Shown here: piece by piece, positions 15,101 to 30,100 of the stretch | Numbering within the stretch: the stretch's first letter is position 1 | Layout: every line of letters begins with the position of its first letter | Source of the DNA: Camelus bactrianus | Lineage: Eukaryota > Chordata > Mammalia > Artiodactyla > Camelidae | Assembly: GCF_048773025.1 (NCBI RefSeq) | Contig: NC_133544.1 | Coordinates: forward strand, 67,671,501-67,735,500 | Direction of reading: 5' to 3' | Length of the DNA: 64,000 bases | The notes under the pieces: model-generated | The model's database searches: none | Seen by the model: the letters and a program-made list of their open reading frames with translations, nothing else | What the model was told of the DNA's origin: nothing | Translations under genes and position numbers: made by a program

Positions 15101-18100
15101 AGGTAATTAGGTTAATTAATTAATTAATTATTATTTATTTGTTGGGGGCTTTGGGGATTGAACCCATGACCTCCTGCATGTTAAGCATGTGCTCTACCAC
15201 TGAGCTATACCCTCCCCTCAACACACCATTTCTTGATGTTACTTGATGTCACCAGCCTGAAATGCAATCACCTAAAGAGAAATAAAACAGGCATCTCTGG
15301 TTGTTAAAAAAAAAAAAAAAAGGAATACCATTTCAGATCAAAACTAAGGTTTTATACCAACTAATGTCAACATCTTTATTTTGGTGGTCATTAACTGGCT
15401 CTGTAAGGAGTTCAGAAGAGCCTCTGAAAAAGGCTTTGAAAAATAAAACACTACCAAACAGAACCTATTACAATGACATAATAAAAGCTACACCTCCTGT
15501 ATTATTAGGTCTCCTTAGAACAATTTTATTGCTTTATGGTCATATTTTATACAGGATGATACAGACACACACACATACACATTAGGGCATAATTAAATTT
15601 AATAAAAATCCTTAATGTTAAATATTCAAAATACTGAATAGTTTCTAGCTTCTAAAGTTGAACTTGAGGGTACTAGAAAATTACCCTAAAATATATATTA
15701 GATAGGAGTATGTTCAGTCACATGTGATGAACTCTAAACTCAGTTTCATGTTACATCTGAATACTGTACTTCTTTTTTGTTTTAAATTGAAGCATAGTCA
15801 GTTTACAATGTGTCAATTTCTGGTGTACAGCATACTGTTTCAGTCACACATATACGCAGACTTGCTTTAATATTCTTTTTCATTATAGGTTACTACAAGA
15901 TATTGAATATAGTTCCTTGTGCTATACAGAAGGAACTTGTTTATCTACTTTATATACAGGAGTTAGTATCTACAAATTTCAAACTCTCAATTTATCCCTT
16001 CCTGCCCTCTTTCTCCACTGGAAACTATATGTTTTCTATGTCTGTGAGTCTGTTTCTGTTTTGTAAATAAGTTCATTTGTGGTTTTGTTTTGTTTTGTTT
16101 TTAAGATTCCTGAATACTGTACTTCTTTACCATACCTTCTCCAGAATAGTACTCGGTTGGGACAATATTTTCATCCCATATAATTTTCTCAGTTGGATAT
16201 AAAGGCATTTGGTTCAACTGCTGAATCTGAGAAATTCGACGTTCATGACGAGACACCTAAAAGGAACAGGTTTAGAAAGAAAGTTAGAACCATATTTTTT
16301 TAATCAAAAATAATTTATGGAGAAATTCATCATAAAGTATGGAACGAGAAATTTCATGTCTTTCAGTTACTGTGGTACTTGACAAGATATATTTTTTTCC
16401 TTTTTCCATTTTTTCCATAAATCAAAGAAGAAAGAGGTAATAATCATGATGGGCTTTGGAATCAGACAGATCTGAGTTCAACTCCCAGTACCTCTACTTA
16501 TGAGCTACGTGAAAGCTGGGCAAGTTACTTCAACCTCCCTAATCTTAGTTTCCTTTTCAGTAAAACAGATTAAACTGCCACTCCCTTCTTGGGAATCTTA
16601 TCAAAATGAAATGCAATATTGTAAAATAGTGTCAAAGTGCCCGCCACATGCCAACACCTTAGAAACCACAGCACAAAGCATCCAGCAACGGAAGAAAAAA
16701 CTGGGAGCCCTAAGTCCTAGGTTACAGTTTTCATTCTTGCACTAACCAGCTAAACAACCTGGGTAAGTTTATTAGTAACTTGGCCTCAGTTTTTTTTGTA
16801 AAATGAGAGAGTTGGATTTGATGATCTCTATGTACTCCTCCATTGTTAATATTATAGTGATCTACCTCAAATACAGAAATAAGCTTTTACCTAATTAAGA
16901 GATGCTAAAATAATGATGTATCTGGAAAATGTGTCACATTCTTATCAGTAGATAGTATTGTTTTAGGAAAGAAGATAGTGTGATATCATCTAAATAATAC
17001 ACATATTTCAACTTTTTTATCATAATTTGGTTGGCTATTAGAAGAATCCAAAGCCTGAGAAAATCCTGTAAGATGAGGAGGAAATGAAAGATAATGCTAT
17101 AGTGCTATAAATTTTTTAAATTGTTTTCTTTTGGCATAACTATTTACATTTTGAGGATGAAGTCTTAGCTACAAGACCCTAAAAAGCATAGACAGGATCA
17201 ATTTTATACTCAAACCTGTTTTCCATTAGAAAGATCCTTGGAAAAAATCCTCATTTCCTTCTATAGTAAGGATTTATTATTAATCCCCAAAACCTGACTT
17301 ACCAGAGAAGATTTTACGTTGTCAGAAAACAGGACAAGGAATTTTTAGAAAGCATTTGCAGCCAGAGACCATGAAGTGATTTATAAGAAGGAAGGCAAAG
17401 ATAGTGACTGAAGATATACATTTCATGTAAGTAAATATATCAATAAAAAGTATTTTCCATACTTGAGTTTATTTAAAACCTTTCCCATGGATTTCTCTCC
17501 AAATGGCACTTAAACACCTGTCACTAGGCTTAAAACACCTGCTGCAAATAGTTTCCTGTAACGATCCCAAAACAAGCATATCATCTTCCCCTCTATAGTA
17601 AGGAACTGTATTTTATACCCTACATTAGAAATATTAGCTTGAAATATGTCACAAAACCATGTGCCCATTATTGTTCCACATGTGTAAAAAAATGTATATA
17701 CACATCCACATAGTGTATGTTTGTACAGGTATAAAAAAAATGTCTCAAACCTATAAACCCTCAGGAAACAAAAAATTAAAGTAAGCTTTTTTTTTTTACC
17801 CATGAGACTGGCAAAACTGGGACAACCTGTAACATCCAATGCTGATAAGAACTTAAGGAGACATGCGCTAGTACACTGTTGATGGGAACGTACAGCTTCT
17901 GGAGGATGGTTTGGCTGCAACTTTTATCTTTTAAATAAGCACATGCTTCAATCAGATAACTTCACTTCTAAGTACCTCTCCTAAATGTCCACATATGGGC
18001 ACAAAGAGGCGTGTACAAGGACTGCATCATTATATGTAATAATGAACCTTGCAAACAACCTAAATATTTATACAGGGGTATGGTTACATACTCATCCACT

Positions 18101-21100
18101 TAAGAGTTACTTTACAGAATATGGGATATCCCTTCCCCTCAATTTTTCTATGAACCTAAAACTGCAGTTAAAAAAAAAATAAAACTTCACAAAAACCATA
18201 TTAGTTTGAGAGTTAACGATCAAACTAATACTCACTTCCTAAAATGGTTGAGAAATCTCATAGCATTCTCAAACCACAAAGTCAGTGATAACTTTATTTC
18301 TAAACATTCCTGAGTTCTCTAGTGAGAAAGGTATAGCTTAATGGTCAAGATACTATATTTCAATAATAACTTAAAAATAAATATATAGATAGATGTAAGT
18401 AAATCTGTATTATCTCTGTGTGTATGTGTAGGTATAACTTATCTCTTAAAGGCAAGAATGGTGTCGGCCATCTTTGTACCCACAGAGCCTGAATCCAGTA
18501 CCTGACACAGATGTTGCTCATAAATGTTTGCGTGGAATGAATACATGCCATAAAGCAGTTTTATGAGGCAAGAGACTTGAAAAAAGAAATCTAAGAGATG
18601 GAAAAGAAATCTGACAAACTCAAAGGACGATATAATGCCAAAACAGGTAGGAATTACTAACTCTAAAGCCCAGAAAAAAATCTGTACCAATCTACATCTT
18701 TAAGAATGATTCAGAAAGTCAGGAAAACCATATGCAAATTTCAAAGAACATTAATATTTACCAGTAATTCTAAAAGAAATTCTTTATCAAAAGTTGTGTC
18801 TTCACCTTTAGGAAGAGTGGGTAACAAGCAGAGGTACGATGCCACCTCGTGGAGTGTATTTGAACTGCAGAATAAAGAACATTCAGGTCAGAGTATTTTA
18901 TTCTTACAACGTATTTTACTTCATTTTTAAAAAGTAACTTTACAGATTGCTTAAAGTTTTACTTAGAAAATATAATCCTATGGTATGAGCAGAAAATATA
19001 TGAAAACAGCAATGAAAATTAAGTTCCTAATACAGAATTCTCAAAGTGTCTTCTGCAAACTTCTCATGTGTCCTTGAGATCCTTTCAGGGAGTCTGCAAG
19101 GACAATACTTCTTCATACTAACAGCAAGACATTATCTAGTCTTTTTTCACTGTCTTTACATATATAGGGACAGTGCAAAAGCAATGGTGGGTAAAACTGG
19201 TGACATGGATCAAGACAGTGACACCAACCCATACTACAAGAGGTCATAGCATCCTCACTACCACACATAGTTATAAAAAAAATAATTAAAAATAAAAATG
19301 CCAGTTTTGTATAAAAATGTCCTCGATAAAAACAGCAATTATTAATGTTATTAAATTTGGACTTGGGTAACTGTTTTATAAAAATGCTGTGACAGAATGG
19401 GAAGTACACATTTTGCACACAATTTTTACTTGAAGGGATGACTGACAAACTATGGTTATTCACACTTGAATAACAGCAAAAAATCTGAACAAAATAAACC
19501 TGTAACGTTAAGGAAAAATAACTGACAGTATTTGTTACAAAGATAAAATGTGAATTTCTGAATGAAAAACTGGAGTTTTGAAAAACTTGCATTTGCCATT
19601 GTGAGTGTGACAGCCTTCCACTACTTAAATACAGTTTCATCAGTCCCCAGGTTCCCTCAAACTCTCTACCCCAGTCCCTGGGAGCCACTAATCTGTTTTC
19701 AGTCTCTATAATTCTGCTTGACTAGAAGCCCAAATAAATGGAATCATGCATTATGTAGCCTTTTGTCACTGGTTGCTTTCACTCAGCATAATGCATTTGA
19801 GATTCACCACACTGTTGTGTGTAACTGAGCTGGTTCCTGTTTATTGCTGGGTAATATTCCATTATACAGATATATCATAATGTGTTTATTTACTTACCAG
19901 TTGAAGGATATTTGTATATTCCAATTTTTGACAACTATAAATAAAGCCATGACATATATTTCTGTACAGATTTTTCTGTGAACACAAGTTTTCACTTCTG
20001 TTGGGTATGACTGTGAGAATACTAGATCATACAGTAAGTGCACGTTTAACAGCGCAAGAAACTATCAATTTTTTCCAAATTGGCATTACCATTTTGAATT
20101 CTCATCAGCAATGTATGAGAATTCCAGTTGTTCCACATTCTTGTCGAGTCGATACACTTGTTTTTATAAATAATTCTTAAGTACATAATGGTTTCTCATT
20201 ATGATTCAAATTTGCTTTTCCTTAATGACTGATGATGTGTAATGATGCTAGTCATCTTTCTACAATCTTATTGAAGTCTATGTATCTTCTTTGGTGAAGT
20301 TATCTGCTCAAATCTTTAGCCTTTTGTTTTTTTTAAAGTTGTTTTTTTTTTATCACTGAGTTCTAGATTTCTGGACACCAGTCCATCATTGGATATGTAT
20401 TAAGCCAGTATTTTCTCCCAGTTTGGGGCTTGCCTTTTCATTCTCTTAACAATGTCTTTTAAATGAAAGTTTTAAATTTTGAGGAAGCCCAATTTATCTA
20501 CTTTTTTCTTTTATGAATTTGTGCCTACAGAAATCTTTGCACAAAGCATAATCATAAAGATTTTCTCCTGTATTTCCTGTAAGTTTTAGATTTGATATTT
20601 AGGTCTATAATTTATTTTGAGTTAATCTGTGCATATGCTGTGAGGGACGGGTGTAGTTCATACTTTGCATATGGATGTCCAATTGTTCTGGCACCGCTGT
20701 TGAAATTATCCCTTTGCGTTGCCTCGGAACCTTAGTCAGAAGCCAACTAACCATATATGTGTGGTCTGTTTCTGAACTCAACTCTGTTCCAGTGACTGTA
20801 TGTCTACCCTGTTTTCAATACCATAATGCCTTGATTACTGTAACTTTATAGAAAGTCTAGAAATTAGGTAGGGGAAATCTAACTCTGTTCTTTTTCAAAG
20901 TGGTTTTGGCTATTCTAATTCCTTTGCCTTTCCATACTAGTTTTAGAATAAGCTTGTCATAGTCTATAAAACATCCTGCTGAGGTTCTGACTAGAATTAA
21001 ATTGTATCTACTGATCAATTTGGGCAGAACTCATGCCTTAACTGAGTCCTTTCATCCATGAGCAAGGCATATCTCTTCATTTTAAAAAATCAGTTCACTT

Positions 21101-24100
21101 TAATTGCACAGATTTCCTTAACATGGTTTCAGAACCACAATGAAACTAATTTTTAAGAAATTACCACTTGTCAAGTTTTAATATGTATCAAAGAAGAATA
21201 TTCCTAAATACTTGAAAAAGCTATTAAAATGCACTTCCCTCTGTGTAAAGCTGGATTTTCTTCATTTACTTCAGGCAAAATAACATCTCACAACAAACTG
21301 AATCCAGAAGCAGCTCTGCAAATCTAACTGTCTCTAAATAAGCCAGATATTAAAAACATTGGCAAAAATGTAAAACAGTGCTGTTCTTCTCACTAATTTT
21401 TTCACTTTGAGAATAAATTTTTCATTAACAATATGTATGCTAACATACAATGGATTTTAAATGATTTTTGAAATAAATTAAATACTAATTTAATAGAACT
21501 CTATGCTGTTATTTAAAAGGAAGTAGACCTATGTATTATTAAGAGAGTTATTATTATATCCTCATATAAAAATGAATAACCAAAATAACCTTAATTTGTT
21601 TCAATTTAAATAATCAATTAACTAAACATAAAGAGTAAAGGACAACGGAGAGATAAGAGAGCACAATAGTTAAAAGTTAGGGCTCAGAATAAAAATGAAT
21701 AAAATTTTGCCATTTGGAACAACATGAATGGACCCTGAGGCCATTATGCTAAGTGAAATAAGTCAGAAAAAGAAAGACAAATACTATATGATCTCATTTA
21801 TATGTGGAAATTAAAGGAAAAAAAAAAAAAGAAACAAAAGATAAAAACAACCCCCCCACCTCAAAACCAAGCTCATCGAAAAAGAGATTAGACTGGTGGC
21901 TGCCCAAGGTGGGGGGTGGGCAAAACGGTGAAGGAGAGCAAAAGGAAGAAAATTCCAGTTATTAAATAAGTAAGTCATGGGGACGTAATGTACTGAACGA
22001 TTATAATTAGCAATACTGTATTGCATACTTGGAAGTTGCTAACAGTGTGGATCTTAAAAGTTCTCACCACAGGACAAAAAAATTCTGTATGTATGGAGAT
22101 GAATGCTACCTAGGCTTGTGGTGATCAATTTTGCAATAAACACAAAGATTAAATCATTATGTTGTACATCTGAAACTAATATTTTATGTTAATTATACCT
22201 TAAAAAAAAAGGCTCAGAAATCAGACAGATAGGTTCAAATCCTATCTCTGCCACTTATTAGCTGTGTGACCCAGGTAAAGTACTCAACTCTTCTGGCCTC
22301 AGCTACATTATATGTACAATGGTACCTACTCCTCTCACATAAATCAGGATTAAATTATTTATATACTAACAGAGTACCTATGACATAGTAAATAAATGTA
22401 TGCTATTACTGCCACTTTCAAAAAAAGTATATTAGCAGATAGCTAAGTGGCAGAGAATATTAACAATTTAATAAATTTTAAACATGCCAACACTTTCTTA
22501 TGTCTTACCTCTAATATCACATGATGAACATTTATTGCTTTCTGTTGTTTACAACTGATACAAGCTTTCTGTCCTACCTTAAAAAAATGTAAGACCTAGG
22601 AAAACTATGTAAGTTGTGAAAAATATAAAATTTTATCAAAAAAAAGACAGAAGATATATAATTATATTTAAGTGACTCAAACTCAAAGATACCAAAAGCT
22701 ACAGAGAAGCACTAGTTCTAGTCGTTAACATACAGTAATGCAGCAAGTAACATTACCTAAAGTAGTGCAAAACTAACTAAAAGCAAAAGAGGAAATTAAA
22801 GTTTGGTTGTCCTTTCATATTGCCTTACCTAAGAGGTCCAAAAAACTTGACCAAGGATTCCCGAGTATCTACTTCTGCCACATTTGAGAGGGCAAAATCA
22901 TACAGTTCAGGGAAATGTGCAAAAGCAGCTCTCTGAAAAAGAACAGCCAAAAAAAAAAAAATTAATGCCCACATATTAATATAATAAACTACAACATATC
23001 CTGTATAGTGGAAAAGTATTTTTTAAAAAAATTACTGCACTTCTCTTATATACTTCTCATATGTGACCTCTGCCTTATTTAGCCAAAGGCATTAGATATA
23101 ATGGGAAAAAAACAAAATTGTTCTGGCAGGAGTGTATGTTCTAGATCTTAAACGGGAGTCAATGTTCAGATTTTGATTTCTAAAACTGTATTTTGAATAT
23201 ATATGAAAATAACCAAGAAGGTCAGCTTCACTGACAGGAGGGGAGAAAAACAAAATTAACAGAACATTTTATTATCAAGAACTGGTCTAACAAAACTAAA
23301 AGAAATTCCCAAGGGTAATTCCTACTGAAGAGATATCTTGAGGGAGAGGCCAACAGGACAGAGTGCTTATGCCCTGCTTCACTTGGAAACTTTGGAAAGA
23401 AGAACCTCACAGTGTAACACCTCCAACCAACATGGGGTAAGCTGCAAGAAAACAGAAATAGCAGCATTATGCCGACTTGATTAAGTATGTGCGTGATAAC
23501 ATCCCTAGTCTTCCTTAATGCCCACGTGGCACAGAGAAGACCTAGAAGTTCTCATGTGCACCGTAGTGAATGACACAGAAGGCTGCCAAGGTTACGGATG
23601 AGCCTGCCATGAGATGACTACAGGCAACCGCAAAATGATCCTGCAACCCCAGCCTGAAAATGGGGCAGCCAAAGCTAGAAAATGAAGGAGAGTAGCTCTC
23701 AGGAGAACTCTAGCACCACCATGAACGAGGTCAACAGCCACGCTCCGAGCAAGCAATCATTGTGCCTTGCTGGTGCCAAGAGAACAGCCACATGCCACAC
23801 CAGCCACGGTTACAAGGGCAGAGGCAGAAGGACAAAAACACTAATGTTCTGAGAATAGCATAAAAAGACGTCCAGCTGGGACAGTGTGCAGATTACTCCT
23901 CTCCCAATGAGGCTATCTCAGTGTCTTCATGCACCCAGAGGCCATTTTGGGGAAGAAGAGGGAGAGCAGAGACTCCTTGAGAGACAGTGGAACTGATTAC
24001 GAAAGACAATTTGCACTTTAGTTTGTCTCAGTCTTCATGCCCCTGCAAAACTCTTTAAAATGTAAAGAACTGAATTAGTTTATACTGAGAAATAAAAGTT

Positions 24101-27100
24101 TCCTTTTGCCACCAGAGAAGTGGAGTTCAAGAACAAGATGAGATCGCTAATAGAAACAAGTAATTTGGGGACATATCTGAGCTGTCCTGGTAAATTTCAG
24201 TCCCATTACATGTGTATATCTTTCAAACATACAAAATATTTACACATAATTTGTCAAGTTGAAATCCTCTTTCATAAAAAAAAAATTTACATGCACCAAA
24301 TTGGCCCAGTAAGTCATATTTCTGAGTGTCAAATATCAGTATACTGATTCTCAAAATTTATGACTACAAAAGTGAATCTTCTTTTTCATGAATTCATCAG
24401 AATTGGCAATATTTTAAAAATTCAAGACGAAAACACTATTAAATTAGTACCTTTTCCTATTTGTACTATACAAAACTTAAACTGTTGATGATCCAACTTC
24501 ACGGAGCAGAAGCAAAGGTTATAATGCACTCCAATTACCTGTAGAGAAGTAATTCTATCATAGTGAATCGTAGTCATCTCATTCTCCGTCAGAGCATTTC
24601 CAGTCTGGTCGTTAATCTCAAAACCAGTATAGAACTTAAGCATGTCCAAAAGCTGAAAGGATACATTTAAATTAATAAACTGTGTGAACATAAGAGCAAG
24701 AAAGCAAGAAAAATGCCATTAAAAGTAATAAACAAGTTCATATACTTTCTCAGAGATACTAAAAAGCATTGGAATGTAAACACCACAGCAAACATTTCAG
24801 AACTTATGCAAACATGTTTCACTTATGTGCAAATAAAGTATATGACTTGTGAATAAATTGTTGAGTCTATTTCATATACATCATCTACTACTACAGGGAA
24901 GAACTTAAACTGCAATCCCCATACTAAAGAGACATTAAAGATCTAATCAAAGGAAGTCAAGCACTTTAATGGGAAAAAAAAATCTAATTACTGCAAATTT
25001 ATAGAACTACACCACTAGAGGGAACTCCTGAGGTCTTTTACTTTTACCACTTAGAATTTTCTGAATAAGGGTTTTGCAATTCACAGTTAGAGATACTCTT
25101 CTATATGCATCTATTAGGAGAAAACAGCAAGGCTGGAAAAACTAAGTTATTCATTCCTCTCTTCGGTCTCCATGGCCATTGAGCCCTTCCTCTGGCTTGG
25201 TTCCTGCTAATGAAGGCATGCTTTCCCCCTGTGGTGGCAGCATCAACAGAACTTAGGGCTGCATTCACCCCAAATTTTTACTATTCTTAACTCTAACCTA
25301 TGGCAGATCAGATATTAGGATTTTAATATATTGATAAATCACTGGAAACTTAATAAGAAATTTAATAAGAGAATGGGAAAAAAGGGAATGTTCATGCTCA
25401 CAGATACAAGATAAAAGAATTCTTAAGAGAATATGCAAACACACATTAAAAACTGTATCTCCAACTATGATCGCATTAAAAGGCAAGTATTAGAAGTATG
25501 TTATTAGACTTTTCTTCCGGATGACATTACAGGTAATGGATAACCCTGAAACTCTGTCTTCCTACCCAAGGCAGTAAACAAAATACATCTGCCTTCTCAC
25601 TCAAGGCAGCAGACTAAGTGCATGTGCACTTCCGTGCTATCATCTGCCTGTCATCCCTGTCACCATCATCTTATGGAAACTCAGCCATGATATCAGGGCA
25701 CAGCTCACTCAAATTAATGCTCATCATCTATTATGTTCACAGTGGTTACTGACATAAAATCAAAATACACAAATAACTGGGACTATGTAGCACATAATTT
25801 AGTCCAGTAATAAAGACACATATGATTAACAAAGGTTATAATATAAAATAGAGGCTACCTGCACAAGAATGAATTCATTTTGTACATTAAGACTGGATTT
25901 TACTTTAAAATGACTAATTGGGAATTTATATCATTCAATTCAATATTTAGCAAAATTTACTTTGTGCCATATCCCAGTATTCCCAGTTGCATGGCCAAGA
26001 AAAGACCAATTTAGAAATGAAAACCATAAGTATGTTCAGATACATCAATACTCACCTGGGAAAAAAGATGGCCATCCTCTTCCCTATGAACAAGATTGGA
26101 AAGGTAACAGTGAACCAAAAGGTGGGAGTCATCCAGGATGGTATTAAACCAGCGCCTTGTGGGGAGGAGGGCCTGAAGAAAATAAATACCATGACATTAA
26201 GTCTGCATGTTCTCCCAGCTAGGGGTGAAGTCTACTGATACTTAGCTCAGAAGTGTTAATCACACACAAAGTGCCCTCAGCCCCCCAAAAGATACTGTTT
26301 ATAAAGTAGGGGTCTAGTCCATGTTGTAAATAAACTCAGTGGTAATGTTTCTAAATAAAATTCAGTACTGAAAAAGTCTCAGACATCCTGGCCAGTGGTT
26401 TTCAAACAAAATCCTATATGATATTCCAATATGTATTGTGTGTAGGTTTAAAATCAGAGAAAAGGGAATAGAAACTGCAAAGTGGAGATTCCTTTCTTGG
26501 TTTCCTTTTTCCACATTCCTCTATGACATAATCACAGTTTAGAAACCATGAATCCAGCCAAATATTCTCATTTCAAAGAGATTATTGAGATCCTCAGAGG
26601 TTATAAATTAGTCACTGGCAGAGCTGGAATTTGAATGAAGACTCATGAATGACTGCTGGTCCAATACTCTAATCCTCATGTCAAGAAACAACCCTACCTC
26701 TCCTGATAAGGATGGACAGAAAGGATTTTCTTTCAATTTCCTGCATTAAAGTGGGAGAGGAAAGGAAAGGAATTCAATCTAAATTACACTAACTCTGCAT
26801 CTGAACTTTGCATCAAGATGTTGCACCTAATAATATGGAATCTTCTTTAAGAATCTTAATTTTAAAGATTGGCAACAGCAAGCAGCTAGCAATATCTTTC
26901 TTCATCAACAATAACAGGCACATTTAGAAAAGTGAGATCACTAATGAGATGGCCATAAACCTACGACTTCAGCCTCTATGTAAAACTCTGTGAGGGGTAG
27001 TCAAATGTGACAGAAGGTAAACTGCCATTGCTGGACTCATGTTTAATAACCATATTAAATAATGGTTTCTATACAAACAGCAGCCATTGGACAGGCATCT

Positions 27101-30100
27101 TCTGAAAACTTCAAGGGTTAAACACTTGACCTTCTCTATAAGACACCTTGAAATAGGTATAAAGAAAGGCCGGTTTGAGGTGATAAAGAAACATTTCATC
27201 ATATATAGTCATATGCTTAATCTTAGCCTCCTGCATGATCATGTAACAGAAAAGTCATTGCACACTTCTTACCTCTAGATCAATCATAAGTTCAATGAAT
27301 CTTTCACAGTAATGAACTTTGTCCATAGTGACAGGTTCTAAATATAACAGAGAAAACATATTAGAATTTTCTTACTTAGGTCACTCCATGGTACTCTATC
27401 TTAAAGCTGGCAACTATTTAGTTATTTAAACAAGGTTATTTGTCTCATTCATCAGGATTGGACTAACTGTGACTCAGAGAATAGACTTCACTTACATTTC
27501 AAGAAGGGCAGGTATTATCCTTAAATTTAGCTCTACAAATATGAGAAAATGAGAAAACTAGCTTGGATCAGAGACACATTTTAAAAGTAAGAGCTGCAAA
27601 AATATTTTTGAAGTGTTAATTTTTAAAAATCTGTACTGAATGATTAATTTTGAAAAAATTTGAAGATTTAAAAACCAGAAAGGCAGTTTTATCTCAGTTC
27701 TCGACATATTTTTCTTATTTTCTACACACACTAAACATTGAGGACTTCTTTTATATGCATATATGTATACATACAAAGATATGTACATATCTTTAGACTG
27801 CAGAGAAAACAGGTGGGGAAGATACACAACAAACTGAAGGGGCAATTTTTGTGATTTTTTTTCACTATATATGTATTAAATTTGACATTAAAATGTCAAT
27901 CACACACAGCAATAAAATATTTTTAAAATCACTATCTTACTTTATGTTATTTATGAGCATTAATGTACTATTTTAAAAACATTTATTTTTGTTTTTAAAA
28001 TAATTACAACCTTGAAACATGTTACACTTTCAGAGTACAAATCTTTTTTTTCTAATGCCAGGAAATGTTCTACCATTTTATCAGCTGAAAGCATCCTGCC
28101 AAGAGTGTTTCAACTGAAAAGGAGATAATTTCAGGTCCCTACTGCTGCTTAGTCTAACCCCCAGCAGGGAATAACCCAGTGCTAGACCTGCAGAAGGCAC
28201 CCTACAAAGGCTTAAGTATATCCACTTATATATTTGTAGTACACAGGAATATAGAAGGCTTTATGTGAAGAAAGAAATGTGAATACTTCTGTGACTACTA
28301 TATGGAAATAACACATGCTCATAATCTAAAGCCTAAGATAACATAACTCTAGAATTTCATAATTGGGAAAGAAAGACCTTAGAGAACATCTACACTAGCT
28401 CTTCAATTTCCAGGTGAGAAACTGAGGATCAGAGGAAAATGACTTGATAAAAGTGTAGAACAAAGTAATAGCTGGTTAGAACTGAAGTTCAGGTTTTCTG
28501 AGATACAGTCTAGGTCACACAGCTGTAAAAACTAAAGAATTTAAAGGAGTGACTTTCAAGTTAAATCCACTTAAACAAGGCCTCTGGTGCTATCTTTTGT
28601 TCTTACTTCTGTCAAAGGAAAATAATTTTGCCCAGAATTTTTAAACTGAGCAAAATGTAATTAGCTCCTCTTGGTACGTGGGTCTATAATACAAACGCAC
28701 ACACGTATGTATATCTATACGTAGTACAATCATGGTATATTTTAAGGTTTATATCCTACATGGCATTTACTTATATTTGTTTTACCAAATAGGGGCCACG
28801 GTGGAGGGAAATCCTTCTCATTTCATCTTGTAGCTCGTATGTCAAAATAATTCTCCTCTTTCCCTCCAAACAACAGTATTTGATATTGCTTAAAAACACT
28901 ACTCAGTACCATATTGTAAATGCCATATTGATAGGGTCTGTGACTGTCTTGTTCACCATGTCCTAGAACCTTGTTCAGAACCTGTGTCTTACAAGTAAGC
29001 TCAAAAAATTTTGCTACATAAATGGACATTTCAATAACAATGCTGGTGCCCTCAAATTAGGTGAATTTGTAAGGCAGTCACAATATTCAGACTGGTAACA
29101 TACTTGAAAAGGGAAGGACGTACACTTTCTCAATATAATTCAAAACCACTCTAAGAGCAGTTCTTAGACCAGAGATGAGTAAATACTGTATGGGCATCTA
29201 AGTGGTAACTTCACAAATAAGCTGAGAGAAGGAAGACAGTTACCAGAAAGCGGGACTGACTTCAGCACAGAGATAAACTTCTGGATGAGCTGTGAAAGAA
29301 ATCTTCTTTCTTGATAGGCTCTAAAATAACAGGGACGAAATTATTTTTGAGAAATAATTATTTCAAAAGTAAAAATTAAATGTCAAATCACCTTTCTCAC
29401 ACTGTTCAAAATATTCCATTTCTCTCTGAAATCAGGACCATAATTTGAACACACAACTTCTTCTCTGTATAAGCATGGCACCACATGAAGAAAAGAAGAG
29501 CCTCTCTGCTGGCCTAATACACCAGCTAGGGAATCACCTCTTTCTTCCCACTGTAAAAGTTTTCACTTGGGATTTAAAGGTCAGGACTAGAAAGGAGTCT
29601 TCAAATTTCATTTACAGTCTGCCCTTAACAACAAAAATCTAACTTCTAAATATGTAGTTAGAGTGAGATGAGCAATTTCATCCTTTAAGATGTTTAAATT
29701 ACTAAATACAATAGAGTATTCAATGTCTAAAGATTAAATGTTAGTTTAAAAAACAATTTTTCACTCATTACTAATTTAAGATGCACTCTGTAACAATTAA
29801 TCAAAAAACAATCTGTTGGACAGAGCTACAAAGGATTCTGCCAGTCCTGTTGCAAATACAAAAGATAGGAATGACTAAAACACACCGGAAATGAGAAGTT
29901 ATATAATGTAATTAGTAGCACAAACCAGCATTAATTAATAAAACTGGCTGACATTAATTCAGCACTTACTGTGCCAGGATCTGAGCTGTGTGAAAGACTT
30001 CATGCAAACCATCTCACTGAACACCGACAACAGTCCTTTGAAACAGGTACTACTGTCTGGATTTCACAATGAGGCTCAAAGAGGTGAGGTAACTTGGCCA

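Larger units (their letters stand above)
13247..16135 (-). other. AQR: AQR intron 15
   Basis: Contains a Vic-1 SINE and a truncated L1, both with target-site duplications, in its 5' third next to exon 15. 13250-14180 shows nothing. 14180-14370 is an unassigned GC-richer block. 14371-15049 and 15233-15756 show nothing but a 16-base A run at 15306-15321 and an (AC) patch near 15565. Confidence 0.8.
16257..18761 (-). other. AQR: AQR intron 14
   Basis: Contains two MIRs (16445-16660, 16695-16840), an L1 remnant (17770-18180) and an L2 tail (18445-18560). In 16870-17765 and 18190-18440 I see nothing; a 136-aa minus ORF at 17510-17920 overlaps the L1 and looks spurious. Confidence 0.8.
18865..22828 (-). 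other. AQR: AQR intron 13
   Basis: Nearly half is L1: 19600-21080 (minus) and 21690-22212 (plus), then a MIR at 22213-22420. In 18865-19600 and 21080-21690 and 22420-22828 I see nothing further. The 191-aa minus ORF at 19113-19688 ends partly in L1 and looks like chance. Confidence 0.8.

Noticed and set aside
15148-15219. tRNA-like sequence with A and B boxes
   Set aside because: It is the head of a Vic-1 SINE with target-site duplications, not a tRNA gene.
15301-15585. 94-aa plus-strand ORF beginning with lysines
   Set aside because: The start is a translated A run and the end a (CA) patch; no conserved content.
17510-17920. 136-aa minus-strand ORF
   Set aside because: Overlaps an old plus-oriented L1 and has no recognisable motif.
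19113-19688. 191-aa minus-strand ORF in AQR intron 13
   Set aside because: Low-complexity aromatic-rich translation of AT-rich DNA that runs into an L1 3' end; no domain.
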